From Dimargaris cristalligena (taxonomy: Eukaryota > Kickxellomycota > Dimargaritomycetes > Dimargaritales > Dimargaritaceae): a DNA stretch of 48,255 nucleotides. A program made the position numbers and the translations under genes. The stretch spans positions 11,879 through 60,133 of the forward strand of contig JANBQC010000097.1 in assembly GCA_027576995.1 (NCBI GenBank), written 5' to 3'. The notes beneath the pieces are model-generated. The model was not told the DNA's origin, did no database searches, and saw nothing but the letters and a program-made list of their open reading frames with translations. Shown piece after piece: positions 26,148 through 38,860 of the stretch. How positions within the stretch are numbered: the stretch's first letter is position 1; every line of letters begins with the position of its first letter.

Positions 26148-26174
26148 ACTGTAAGTACCTGTAAAACTTACAGT
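26148..26174. repeat. Perfect hairpin, 9-bp arms
   Basis: ACTGTAAGT and its exact complement ACTTACAGT flank a 9-base loop. Each arm contains GTAAGT or its complement, so splice-donor-like sequences face both strands. It could be a structured RNA element or coincidence. Confidence 0.55.
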
Positions 26175-29100
26175 CGCATTCCTTTAGCCCCAACTCCCCC
26201 AAAATCGCATTATATATTTATATTTGTACTATACGTATGTCACCTAAATGCTGATAAATTATTTCTTGAATCGGATGCCCCCTCCCCCTTTCACTTCCGA
26301 GCCCAACCCGCCCAAGCCATTCACGTATTACCCGTCAATAATGACCTCACACCTTCCTTCTGGGTCATGCACCTGATAGACTGTGTAACGGACTCGGCTA
26401 GCGAATAGGGGGGCACGAGCTCTCGACCCGCAAGAGCGGTAAAGAGCATGATAAGGGTGATGAGAAAGATTACTCCATCTCGAAGCGGTCTCCTGGGGTG
26501 TTACCTAATATTCGTAGTACTACCGATACTAGGAATGAATGGGTACCCGAAAAAAAAGGGGAGGGGGTAGGGTAAGGCGAGGAGAGGAACGGAGTGGAGT
26601 GGAGAGGGGGGAAGGGTATAGGGAGGGCATATTAGGGAGGGAGGGAGGGGGGGGTGTGAACTAGGTCACTGAAATTTATTTAGGGAGATGGGCCATAAAA
26701 CATGGCGCGCCGTACCGTAGTCTACTAAAAAAACCAATCGTAGGTCCCACTGGTAGATACATAGATGGTTGCGAGCCGTTGTGACCACCGACCCTTTCCG
26801 ACCCCACTGTTCCCCACTCCGTTGATTACCGCAATCACCTGCCGGATTATGTAGTCTACGTATCAGTCAACTTAAAGGATCAAATAGGCATGGGGGTTCG
26901 GCCACGAGGTGGGGGGGGGGTTAATGAGTATTCTTGCCAGAATAGGCTGTATATCTGAGAAGGAAAGTATTTTAGAACCAGTCGTTCGTTTACAAGCGTA
27001 AATTTGTTGACCAATAAATCGTATCCGCTACTATCCTACTTCCCAAATAGGGGTTAGGCGTTTTCATCCACACTCTGGGCGAGGCATTGTGTAAAAGGTG
27101 TGAAGTAGGGGAAAGAGGGGAGGGGAGTGTGACCTGTCCAAACCTTATTGTCTCTTTCTATTATCGTTAATAGATGCCGTCGACGTTTTGTTATTTATTG
27201 GCGATGCTTATTTCGCACAATGGACAAGTCCACGGTCTATAATAACCGAAGTCGTCGTGCACATATGAAAAGAACACGGCAGAGACAAATTTTGACAGGA
27301 ACAATATAATAACGAAATAGGGCCGGATGGTAGGAAGGAATAAAATACGGAGAAAGATTGAGAAACAAATTTTCGCATGAAAATTTTTCCTCTCTACTTC
27401 GGGGAAAGATATATTTTTACGGAAATTCTTTTCTTTCCCCTCTATTAACATAATGAGTTTTTAAAACGAATTACCTCAGAAATATCAAGGGAAAATGTAT
27501 TTAGGGTGAGGTCATCAAAATGGTCAATCAGCAAAACACATTGAATTTGGTCTTCATCGATCATCGGCTAAAGACCAGTAACTGGCCTTTGCTTTGGACA
27601 TACCTAAATCTAATCGTTTGTCAAAAACCCCTGGCTCAATCGGAAAAGTTGGGACAATGTAGGGATAGGGATACCATGAACCCTTTCATTTCAACCATAT
27701 TACAACCATCGTCTACGATTGGCGGCTCGGAGGCTGGTTGATATCCCTACCCCATTCCAGCCTTTTGAACTCATTCGCCAATATCATCATCGTGATTATA
27801 ATTATAAGACGCCTTTGTTGATAAAAATAGGCAACATGGTAAAATAGTATACGGCAGGTTTAGGGAGTATATCCACTCATTCCCTGTTGATTAATACTCC
27901 CCCACTTCAACTTGGCCGAATCAATAACCATCACCAAACGCTCGCCGATTTTTTTAGAGGTCCCCGATTTCCGCTTTTTAATAAACTGGACCTGCACCTC
28001 TGGCACTTTATCCCGGCAAAGAGACGCTGCCCTATACACGTTGGGCTTAAAATGTTTAGACGGGATGCCTGGCTGGTGACATCTTGTCACTAAATTAAAA
28101 TATATCGGCGAAGCTACCTACTCTTGTTGAATAGCCACTAATATCCATGCCAGGTATTGGATAGCCGGCGGTTGAAGTGGGGAGTTGGTCTAGCCTTGAG
28201 CGATTAATTCTATAATGGATGCCTGGTCGACTTCTTCGAGGGCGCCCTCGTGAAATGAAGCAAATCGCAATAACCCATAATGCAGGGCTTTATCAAAAAA
28301 TAATAGTAAGGTCAATCGATTCACCCAGCCTAGTAACAAAATTATCCGAGGGTCGCCTAGGTCGCCACTTTGTCCCCCTCTCTACTTTTTATTCCTCACT
28401 TTGATCCATGAATAATCTCATCCAAAGGCGCCAAGAGTCCCCCACGACCCCCATTCTACCGACATATGGGGGGATCTCGCCTGGTTATGAGGTCTGCAGC
28501 CAACTGGTATTGTTCTACCTTGTCAAATAAGTGAGTCCATAACTTCGTTTAGCCGCTTATTATCACAGTCCCGGTTGTGTTGATGGGTCCAATAAGGCTG
28601 GCAAGGAAGAGAGCCAATACTGGACACACGTGGGGGATAGAGTGTGATGAGGGTGGGGTAGTATGATGTGAGGTCAAACTGAAATGGCCTTAGCCTGGTT
28701 TCTTTAGCCGAACTCTAATGTTCAATTATTCCTCCTAGTATTCTATAGTTTTCCTACAGAGATTCCTTGGCTTTGATCAGGAGTCCTCCTGATTAGGCCA
28801 AATTCTCCGAAAATACCCACACTCCAATCTCTACTATACAGTAGATCACTGTAGTGGTCATTCTTCCCAGCACCTGTCAAAGGGTATACTGCCCCTTTTT
28901 TCAATGACCTCATGGCCAATGTCAGGCGAGCCCTAGGTAGTGGTGGTTGTGACCGGGAGTCATGACTGCCCTTAGTCACTTGCTTCACAATGCGGCCAGT
29001 GGCACTTGGCGCGCACTCCTACTTTTCTTACATACATAGTTCCATGCCCATGGCCTAAAAGGAACATTCGTCGTCGGTAGAACCGGATATTATGGAGCAG

Positions 29101-32100
29101 ATTATGACCTCAGAGAGGTTCGGTCGCAGATAACGGGCCATCTGGAATACCCTACGATCACTAGATCAAGTAGGGTGTTTGATAAAAGACGGCCTAACCT
29201 ACGAGGTTGTGTTTTAATTCGTGGCCCTTCCTCGGCCATTCGACTTAATATTAGTTGGTCCATAGATTCAAAAGTGCCCTTGTAAATTGAACCATTTGTG
29301 TGTTGGTCATTTTTGAGGGGGATGCTATTTGTTTAATCAACCGCCTCTTTGATCACGACCCCCTTCCGTAAAGCCTCCCACCATTGACCTCACTTCGGCT
29401 TCCAAGTTCCTCACAGTGAGAAGGCTCGACCGAGCGAGACGCCTTGTGGTCCCATTAAACCCTCCGATTTCGTCAATTATGGTCGTTTTTGGGAACTATT
29501 TATCATTTTCTATAGTGATACACATGGGCTGATTTTGGTCGACTTACCATTAGAGGACGGGTGGCTCCGTTGCTTGCTCTAGTGATGGCTACGGAAGTAG
29601 AAGAGGCTCGGGAAGGAAGGCAGTGCTGGAATTGAATTTCCGAGACCACAACTTAATCAAGACAATGGCCAAGATCATACTATAGTAAATGGACACGGAG
29701 GATACATTTCTTGGTTCGTATAACTATCCTCCCTCTCCTGTGGTTCCATTTGTGCGAGCCGTCTGCGCCCACCACTGCTGGGGTTGACCTTAGCGCCAGA
29801 TTATTCATATCCGGTCGCACCGTGCTCCATCTTCCCCTTCTGTGCAGCGACTGACCAATTCATGTTTGCCGTTTGTCCAACTTGATATGGATAACTACAG
29901 GGGGGGGTGCATTTGCCAGGAAATGGGTGGGACAGTGTACCGCAGGGTGGCCGTCAAGTCCGATCGCCTGACCGATTTATGAGTTGGGGCAAGCTGGTTT
30001 TCGGAACGCAGTTGCTATACTTGGTGGGTGACGAAAGGGGAGTTCGGCGAATAGGAAAAAGGTAACGAGAAAAATAGGGTTGCGGAGGCCTTCCAGAAAT
30101 TGATCCCATGGAAGGGAGTCTGAATTTTGGGGGAAGGGGGAGAGGGGAGGGAGGGAAGTATATGTGACTATACGTCCACCCTCCCTCATTAATAAATGAG
30201 GTAGTGGGTGGATGGGGAGGGGGGCTCACTTGAAATACGGCCACCTGACGGGGAGGGGGGGAGGTAAAACACATACCACCCTTTCCCGTTCCTATTTTCA
30301 TACCACAACGTATTCGGGAGTCCAACTGGTCCTTGGCCCGTAGTCCAAAGGCATCAGTAAATCAAAAACCATTCCTTCCATACGCTACTCTTTTCAATTA
30401 AACGTGCTAATTGATTGTCGGATATATTCTTAATATCTGCAAACCATTTATACACTCGATGGGATATTTGGATGTGTTTGCGATATCGGGCCTTACCTTT
30501 TAAACAAATAGGCGTTTTAATAGACGATTAGCATAAAGAATAGCTGTATAATGTGATGGGGTATATGTGTGTATGCCATGTCGGTTAATGTACCTTAACT
30601 ACTGCGTAGTAGCTGGCCCAAAGGGTTGACGCCGTGGGGCAATGAACGTTGCCTTGAAAATAGTGACCCCTTCCTTGATCGACTAGTGAGGGAATGCTGG
30701 GGCTTACGGTTCTGGTCAAATTGCCGCCTCCCTAATATAACATAGTGTAAGAGGACTTATGAATCGAATCACCCGTTTCCTATCTATTGACGTTCATTAC
30801 TAATGCAACCACTACGGGGAGTGGGGAATGGGACGGCCATATGGCCCAAAACCTATTACCGAACCGAAAGAACACACCCACCCACTCACAGAGACGCCAC
30901 TGCATCCTGGCTTGGCCCTGCACCGTTGAGACCGCGACCAAATTGGCAGTTGAGCCTTGGTGCAGTATCCATGCAGGTCACCGGTACCGGCAGCGGTAAA
31001 ACTAATACCGTAACCCGTTTTCCTTAATCTTACTGCGCTCGGAGGAGGCGTGTATTGACATAGTAGGGCGGCAATACTATAGACGCAATAATCTAAAAGA
31101 CAGTGTATATATGAATAAGGACAGCGAAGTTCAATGGGGGGGATTCCCCCTGCCCACTTTAGGTGGTGGTAAACCAAGTCAAGCCATATACCGGCGGATC
31201 ACCGATAGTGGGGGCGGGGGGAATTAGTTTTCCCGAGCGATTTTTGTACGTTGGGGGGACGAAGTTATTTTTCTCCAAAAAGCACTGTATAGCATTAAGG
31301 TGATGTTTATCAATAAAGTGACCGGCAACGATTCACAAGTGTTCTAATATCAAATCGAAATCCACCGTGTTTCATATTTTCAAAACTGCCCTTTACTATT
31401 AGGCAGACCATAATAGCAATGAGGATGAGGCCAAGCTTGGCCATTAACTCCTGCAGAGTTATGATGTGAAGGTCGAAAGCCCAGAGAAATGGCGTTGGCC
31501 AGTAGAAATGCCGAGTTGGGGGCGCATGGTCTTCTAGTCGGTCGGTTGGTCGGATTTACATTTCCTTGGAAGGGTCTACTACGCCCCGCCTCGCCTCGCC
31601 TCGCCTTTCCTTTTCCGTGTCCAGTCATTTACATTAACGCTTTCATTGTACAATTATCCCCTCACGAGGGCCAACGCAAAGAGTCAGTTGGTAGTTCCCA
31701 TATTCATCCGCCATCGTGGAAAGTGGAAGTATAGTTTCAAGAAAAATGGCATTTTCGGTAAGCGAATTCATTAGTGATAATATGGATTGGAAGATGATCC
31801 TAGGTGAAGGATGTCTCGGAAAATCCGTACATGACCCCATTGGCATGGTATGCTGGGCATTTGCCTGATCAAAATTTGCCCCTATATTCCCTTCTCCCCG
31901 GCAATGCCGATATATGGTAATAATACCTTTTATCATAACCAATCCTGGGAGAAAGATGCGATGCCATTCACAATGGCTTAGTCCCGAAGTACCTGTCGCC
32001 ATTGGGGTTTTTTAAGGGCCAAATACACCTTACAAGGCAGCTTAATGATAGGAATCTCCGACTTTCCCGCCGAAAAATTGCCCCTTCCTCCTCATCCCTC

Positions 32101-32506
32101 CCCTCACCTTCGACCTACTGGTTTTTAGGAGTGCTTTGGTGTGCTTAACTGCGGCCCATCGCTCTATTCACGGAATCCCCAGTATTATCGGGTCCTCTCT
32201 ACCGGCAACAAAAATAAGGGACGGCGGCTTAGCCAATTTCCGACCATGTAGGCCGTAAAACTTGGCATCACTGTACGCCAAAAAAAAAAAACTGGGTTAC
32301 CGGCGACGGTCCCCTTTATTACAATAGCCGGTGGGGCGCGAGTGGGAACGCGAAAGACAGCTTGAGCGCCACTATGAAATACTTGTGGTATATTTTTATA
32401 TTGTTGTTTTAATTTCTTTTAAAGTCGTGACAAAGCATGTGAATGGGATTAAGTCAACGAGTTTCATACATCATATATTTATATACGTGTATACACACAT
32501 AGAATA

Positions 32507-32644
32507 TGGGTGAAATTCGGCCCAGTTATATAAGGGTTTACATTATACGTGTATGGGAAAATACATGGGGAATGTATTTTTAACTAGTAATATTGGCCGA
32601 ATTTAATGGATTTTTCGTTGTACAGCTTGGATGAACTTCTCCCA
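32507..32644 (+). mobile_element. MITE-like element, copy 2
   Basis: A 138-bp element with 12-base terminal inverted repeats (TGGGTGAAATTC on the left, GAACTTCTCCCA on the right; 10 of 12 positions pair) and TA on both flanks (32505-32506, 32645-32646). It matches copy 3 at 42441 almost base for base, with about six substitutions, except for a 12-base internal insertion that looks like a near-tandem duplication (TGGGAAAATACA beside TGGGGAATGTA). High similarity between copies 2 and 3 suggests recent movement. It is non-coding and contains a TATATAAG motif. Confidence 0.82.
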
Positions 32645-33134
32645 TATTGAACTAAAGGCACCAGTGTATGTATTGTTGGATGATCCCCGGGGAGTAATAA
32701 AATCAAAGGCTGAGGTTATAGTAAGGGGAACTTTATTACTCCGGCCCGTTTACGTTTATAGCCAATCGTTTATTCGTATGGTCGGTGGGATAGATTGGTG
32801 TTTATCACTGATGGGATGGACCCTGGGAAGACCTTCTCATTTCGAGGCGGGAAGAAGCCTAGGCTGATGGGTATGTGAGTGTGTGTCTGTACCGGCCCCA
32901 ATGCCAAACAATTCTGCACTACCCCCGTTGTGTGGCCCTCCCACCGCTTTTCCCATCACCATCACCAAGTATAATGTCCTATTAGGTGGTCTATAGTAGA
33001 AAGTCGGTTCATTATTATTTCCCCCCTCCCAATTGTCGTTGAAATGCACCGGGAAATGTTTTATAAACAGCTGGTATTCCGGTCGGCTGGCAATCCTTTT
33101 CCCGCTCCATAGCACCATCTAAGGGGCCGCCTGG

Positions 33135-33329
33135 TCAAGTTTCTCTTTCGAAACTCCCATTATCCCCATCGAATGACCTGTGCATAAACATAAATACTAC
33201 AAAGGACGGAACGGACAGGATAACCGCAATTATTCCCCCATGCTGCGGGAAATGGGCCAAAATACCAACTACAATTCTTACAAAGTCCTCAGTGAGTTCG
33301 TCAGCTGCCGCATCTAGAAGAAGGATCAT
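33135..33329 (-). CDS. Possible small hydrophobic protein, unrecognised
   Basis: An ATG-initiated frame of 64 residues: an acidic amphipathic start (LLLDAAADELTEDF), a hydrophobic stretch with a short FPQHGG break, then a polar tail. It could be one or two membrane segments. The same frame is open for 39 codons upstream without another ATG. No homolog is recognised, no neighbour supports it and the length is within chance. Confidence 0.15.
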   Translation of the reverse strand: MILLLDAAADELTEDFVRIVVGILAHFPQHGGIIAVILSVPSFVVFMFMHRSFDGDNGSFERET

Positions 33330-35333
33330 TAATGCGAAGAGGGATGGGGTGGGAGGCAGGGAGGTGGCAATAGTAAAAGGGAGTGGAATCCTGCTGTTCC
33401 GAGTTGGATAGATTGATGAACTTGTATCGGTTGCCAAAAAAGCCACCTTTGCGTATTTTTATTTTCCCCTTTACCGCCTTAGAGACCGCTCCACCCCTTC
33501 TCCCTGGCCATGCAGCGGCCATGGAGTAATAAAGGGTTATGCGTGGAGGAGAGGTGAGGAGAGGGTCACCAGCTGTCGCAGTCGTCAGCTTAGATGGAGA
33601 GGCGGACAGGTAACTTGAATATCACCGACTAGGGCGGGTGTCGGGAGGGCTCTATGACCGAGAATTCGGCTCACCCATGAGCCGCGCCCCCCTCGCCTTC
33701 CCCGCCTTACATAACGTATGCTATTATGGAATATGCTTGACGCGGAACTAATGGCCATAAGACAAGACCGAGAATAGTGGACCCCGGATCGCTATTCTCG
33801 TTTTATGTAGTGGGTGTTGCGACCATGGTCATTCTACCTCCCCCTTCTTCATGAACCCCTCACCCCTCGGCTGCTCCCCATCCTACTAAAAACCTTCGAG
33901 AAGATTAGTCTCGGCGCAAATCCGATCAGAATTTCTCCACCCCATTTGTCTAACAAGACAGTCTCACAGGCAATTATTATAGCAAAATTTCTAGGATGCC
34001 ACGCCAGGAACTCGCCTCGGACATTGCCATTATGTTGTTAGTTTAGGACACAGACCAGGCAGACTTTTGGCTCAGGAATTCCGGTAGTAAATACCAAGTG
34101 GTTAATGAAGGGGTGTTACTTATTAATGGGGCAGTGGCCGGAGAAAATGCCATGACTATTCGCGCCAGTTTTTGCCCCACCCTATAAGGAGATTGGTAGC
34201 CATGTATCACTAAGCCGCAAAATGATGGCATGCGAACCGTCGCCTAGCACGGGGTTGGCATCGGCTTTTGAAAATGTTGGTAAAGCGGGGAGGGGGGTTA
34301 AGCGGTGTGAAAACTTTAAACAATTCGACGGCCCATGGAATATTGATAGGTTTCTTTGTGGTAGCATATTCCTAAGAACAATCGCACCAGCATAGTGGCC
34401 CGCACCCTCCCTATGTATTTTCCGGATCATACCCCTCAGTAACTTTATCCTTTAGGGATTATATTAGCGAGTAGCAGCGCATAAACCAGTTATAACCCTG
34501 ATGTTGGAGATACGTCGGTGTTCTACTTAGTAGTTTTCATGGCTGATTCCGCAACCTCGAACGCGCTAGGCCAGTGATGTCATTAGTCGGCTCAGCCCTT
34601 TCCTCCTGTACATTTATCTATATTCTGCCAGCCCCATGTGGGCTATGTATGGCGAGGAGGAGAGGGAGGTAGAGGGGGGGTGTTATTCTGGTCTATTTAA
34701 TGATTATCTCTACTATTACTATAATAGGTCAGTTGTGCCGTATTCTATTATACGGGTCCGAATTGCCGGGCCCCATGCTCTTCCCTCCCTCACTTTGCAT
34801 GTGGGGACTCCACTATCCCTTTTTTCGGGGTGAAGCCATTGAAATGCATCACCTCTAAAAGTCCATTTAGAGTAGGGTGGGTTGACGGGGGGAGGATGTA
34901 GGATATAGGATTTACCCTAAAGGTTTAGAATATTTCTATCGTCCGGTGACAATGGCTCGTCGCCCGAGGACTCCATATACTGCCGATTGGTGTCACCGCC
35001 CCCGGCTTCCAACAGCATAAGGTGTGTTCTCTCACGACTCGAATAAGCGGTCATTTTCCGGATCGGCGCGATTTTTTTATAATTGGGGTTTGATCTACTT
35101 CCCGCAGCTGTCGGTCGGAATTCTAATAAGGCCGAGTTGACTTGGCATGTCAATCGACCTTAACTCGCATACATGCCAAATTAAAATCATAATAATAATA
35201 CTAGAGGATACCCGTCCCATGGCCAAAAAAATAATGCCGGCACATACTACTCATTTATTCGGTGAAATACCTCGAACAATAGCGGCCCCCGCTCAACCTA
35301 ATAGCCCGGATCAGGTTGCCTAGGATGACAAAG

Positions 35334-35358
35334 TAATAATAATAAAAATAATAATAAT
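35334..35358. repeat. (AAT)n microsatellite, interrupted
   Basis: Eight TAA/AAT-type units with one A-rich interruption. Confidence 0.8.
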
Positions 35359-36130
35359 CGGATAACACCTTTCCCGTCCCATGGCCGTGCAATAAAATCG
35401 GCTTGTGTGTCGGCTGACGCTTTGCACATCAAGGTTAGGAATAGAATATCGGAAGCCCCCCTCTGATCATAAGTCCATCGGGCAAGTTGGGTCCACTAAC
35501 TAGTTAGTAGCACAATATACCAGCTTGTTCCGGCACCCCCATTCTAAGTCCGCTTGAATACCCCCGCCATGGCATTCTTATCGGTTTAGCCGTAATCCCG
35601 TGGCCAGGTGGCATCCCAGCAGCCAGCCATACGATTCAACAAATGATGAAATGGGGCTGCCGTTATATACTACCGCATGCAATTACTGAAATCTACACGG
35701 GCCCAGCGGATGTTTAAACCAAGGGGCTATTGGTAAGATGGCCCCACATTAGCAGACCGCCCCCATTTAGCACCCCCTTGTGTCAAATGTATACGCATCT
35801 ATGGTGGAAAAAACGGGGTGCCGGCTTGGAAAATGGTCAAAGCGACTTAGACGGGCGGATCACCCAGCAGACGGAATGATTATAATCCACGGCCTCTAAT
35901 TGGGACGTGTTTTAAATATAATTTTATATTATAAAAAAGAACGAAGAAGAATGGGTGGCTTTTCAGCTAAATTTAGTCAAACTGTTATAGCGTATGGAAG
36001 GAGGTGGTCATTCCCAAATGATGTCAAAGGCGGATACGAATGATCGATTTCGTTTTTGAACTCAACAGCCAATCCGCACCGACAATTCCTACCTCATGTT
36101 TGGTAATAATAGATATAAATATAGTTGTTG

Positions 36131-36150
36131 TTTTTTTTTTAAAAAAAAAA
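36131..36150. repeat. T10-A10 palindrome downstream of TRP2
   Basis: Ten T then ten A, exactly symmetric, 65 to 84 bases beyond the TRP2 stop codon in the direction of transcription. By position it could take part in 3' end formation of TRP2. It resembles the T11-A11 tract at 88-109. Confidence 0.65.
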
Positions 36151-36214
36151 GCGAAATAAATCAAAAATCAAGAGCCGATAGGTAAATTTTGGTAGCCAAT
36201 TGCAATGGCCACTA

Positions 36215-37984
36215 TTATTGCCGTTGTTGCTGCAGTTGGTGATGGTAAAGTTCGGCACCTTCGATGGTCTTGATACTGGATCGCATTTTATTGAGGGTTT
36301 CCTCCCATTCCGTCAAGGGCACCGAGTCGTAGACGATTCCGCCGCCGGCCTGGAGGTAGGCCACGCCATCCTTGAATAGCATGGACCGGATAGCGATACA
36401 GGTATCCAAATCGCCGGAGAAGCCGAAATGGCCGACGGCGCCGGCGTAAATGCCCCGCTTTTCTCCTTCGTACTGACTGATCAGCTGCACAGCCCGGACT
36501 TTCGGGGCGCCGCTCACGGTACCCGCGGGGAAAATGGAACGGAAGGCATCGAAGCCCGTCTGGTCGGGCCGCAGTTCACCGCTCACTTTGCTCACAATGT
36601 GCATGACGTGGCTGTACCGTTCGATTTTCATCAACGAGTCCACTTTCACCGTTTCGGGCTTGCACACCCGATTGACGTCGTTACGACCGAGATCGACCAG
36701 CATCACATGCTCGGCGCACTCCTTGGTATCGGCCAGTAGGTCGTCGGCGAGGGCCTGGTCTTCCGCCGGGGTGGCCCCCCGTTTGCGGGTTCCCGCAATG
36801 GGGTGGGTGTACGCAATGCGGTCATGGACGCGCACCAGCATTTCAGGAGAAGCTCCGACGACTTGGAAATCCTTGATATGAAGATAGAACATATAGGGCA
36901 CCGGGTTGATGGTCCGCATGTAGCGGTAGGCATTGAACGGGTGCAAGTCAGTGGGGCGGGCCACTCGTTGGGAAGGTACGGCCTGGAAAATGTCCCCCTG
37001 TATAATGTTCTTCTTGAGCTCCTCCACGATGCCCTCGTAGCCGGCCTGACCGATATTGGAAGTACCTTCCTGGCCTAAGCGGATGGGGCCCTGCGGAGGC
37101 AAGGGTACCTCGGCGGTGTTAAGCAACGCGATGGTGGCCTGGATGCGGGCCTGGGCCTCCTGGTAGAGCTGATCCACGCTGCTTTGGGAATCGGTATCGG
37201 TCCGAATATGGGCCACCACCTTGATTAAATTGAATCGGTGGTCGAAAATCACCAATTGGTCCACCAGCATAAAGACGCTTTCGGGAATACCCAGGTTATC
37301 CTTCAGATCAACCGCGGTAGTGGGCTCAAAGTACTTAATGCAATCGAAGGAAATGTAACCCACGGCCCCGCCCGTGAAGGTGGGCAGACCGGGCACCGAG
37401 GCGTACTTAATCTGGGAAAGGCGCGATTCCACATCCACCAAGGGATCCACCGCCCGGGCCTCCTGGGGACCGGTCCGGATGACTTCATAGGGCTGGGCCC
37501 CCAGGAACGAGTACTGGCCGGTGACCTCCTTCTCGGCGACGGTCTCGAAGAGAAACGAGTAGTCACTGCCCTGGGCAATCTTTAGGTATGCCGATACCGG
37601 CGTGAGGAGATCGGACGGAATTTCCTGGTAGATCGGGACAACATTAGCGCCGGTTTCCGCCAGAATGGTCTTCACTTCGGCAAGCGTTGGTTTGAGAGTA
37701 TACTAATGGGTGCGGCCGTGGGGTGGTGGGGTTTTGGTTGGATAATGGCATAGAAAAGAGAATGAAAGACATAAGTGGGAATACCGTGACTTAATCTAGC
37801 CTGTGCTTAATTTTGGATTTTAGAGCACTACGTGACTTTCCCAGGAATTCAAAAAATCGGATAATGCCAAATACACGCTGGCCGTGTAGGACAAGGCAAG
37901 TACAGTGTGTTTGGCCCAGTATAGACTCGGCTTGGGCCAGTGGTAGAGTGAGAGAGGCCTGGCAGGCCGGCAACTTACCACCAT
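36215..37984 (-). CDS. TRP2: Anthranilate synthase component I, two exons
   Basis: The enzyme converts chorismate to anthranilate, the first committed step of tryptophan synthesis, using ammonia from a glutamine-amidotransferase partner not seen here. Exon 2 (36215-37702) has no usable ATG at its start. Exon 1 is 37979-37984, CCACC-ATG-GTG followed directly by the donor GTAAGT, and the acceptor TTAG ends at 37703. Splicing in phase 0 gives 497 residues starting MVYTLKPTLAEVKTIL, as expected for fungal TRP2. The N-terminal domain carries LLTPVSAY (34-41) and FLFET (52-56), near the tryptophan feedback site. The chorismate-binding domain shows IAGTRKRG (304-311), DLGRND (339-344), PAGTVSGAPK (394-403), GIYAGAVG (419-426) and GGGIVYDS (455-462), so it should be active. 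There is no fused amidotransferase. A Gln-rich tail (LQQQRQ) ends the protein at TAA. Family assignment is certain; the exon 1 model is strong but unverified by RNA. Confidence 0.95.
37703..37978 (-). other. Intron of TRP2
   Basis: Donor GTAAGT at 37978-37973 and acceptor TTAG ending at 37703, giving 276 bases in phase 0. An in-frame TAG immediately precedes exon 2, so the conserved TLKPTLAE segment can only be reached by splicing. The stretch before the acceptor is C-rich rather than T-rich and no single branch site stands out. Confidence 0.8.
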
Positions 37985-38370
37985 GGTGGATATCGAAAAA
38001 GGAACTGGGAGTTAGGTCGGGTCCGGGGAACGACTGGCAACGTGAATGTCAAAGGTTATAGGGCTGGGTGATTCCGATAATGCCGGAACTGGAGGGATTG
38101 GCTAGTAATAAGGGCAGATTTTTAGGAATGCACGCTGATTGAATTGCGCTGGTAGGTTGATAGCAGCTGAATCCCGTAGAGAAACAGTAGACTGGCTGGG
38201 CCAATGGGGGATTATTACCGAGAGCGAATCAAAGAGAGAATAAATTAAGGTCAGTTAATTAGGTTAAAGAGAACGATAGCAGTAAGAATAAGAGGTTGGA
38301 GAAGAGGGAATGCTGAATGGACCGAGAGTAGGAGTTGCATTACTGCAGATGATTTATTCCAGGGGGTCGC

Positions 38371-38420
38371 ACTTTGAATGGATTTTTATAGCACTACTTT
38401 GAATGGATTTTTATAGCACT
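38371..38420. repeat. 25-bp exact tandem duplication
   Basis: Two identical adjacent 25-base units (38371-38395, 38396-38420), each starting ACTTTGAATGG and ending TATAGCACT. A recent slippage or repair event in non-coding sequence. Confidence 0.93.
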
Positions 38421-38860
38421 AGTTTACTACGTAAAAGTTCAAAAAGATGAATCATCAGTGAGCTCACGCAGCTCTTCTGCATGAAGGGGTGGTTGTTTCG
38501 AATAACATGCCTATCTAAATTACACCCATCTCAGCCTTTCGAATTAAGGTTGCCCGGCTGAAGGGGCGCCAAACTTCATAAAAGACTCATCCCCCTTCTC
38601 AAACAGCGCGGAGCTGTGTGTATGGCATAGCCTCAATAAACACTTTACGTATTGGAAGCTCAGGCAAGTGGTATTCATATCAGTTTGGAAAAGCAATAGG
38701 CCAGGCCAGTTGAGCACCAACCAAGGGTTTACAGGAGGAGAAAGTAATTAGGCTGGTGCAATTAATGTAGTTGAAGTCCAGTTGTATGCTATTGGCCAAT
38801 CCATTGCTGTGAGGGGGAAAAACCAACCTGTTATGAGCCGGTGACAGCATAGACCTTAGG

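Larger units (their letters stand above)
24313..36130. other. Gene-poor intergenic region, right part
   Basis: Like the left part, this holds no gene with a recognisable domain. It has fewer long microsatellites and includes a near-intact MITE-like copy at 32507-32644, a short perfect hairpin at 26148-26174 and one hydrophobic small frame at 33135-33329. The T10-A10 palindrome just right of it and the TRP2 stop codon mark the start of gene-bearing sequence. Short exons cannot be excluded. Confidence 0.45.

Noticed and set aside
27191..27451. Minus-strand frame ending in WTCPLC, considered as a third member of the secreted finger family
   Set aside because: Only the first Cys pair matches. 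There is no SLPVN box, and after the stop codon neither the KELR core nor the final Cys can be found.
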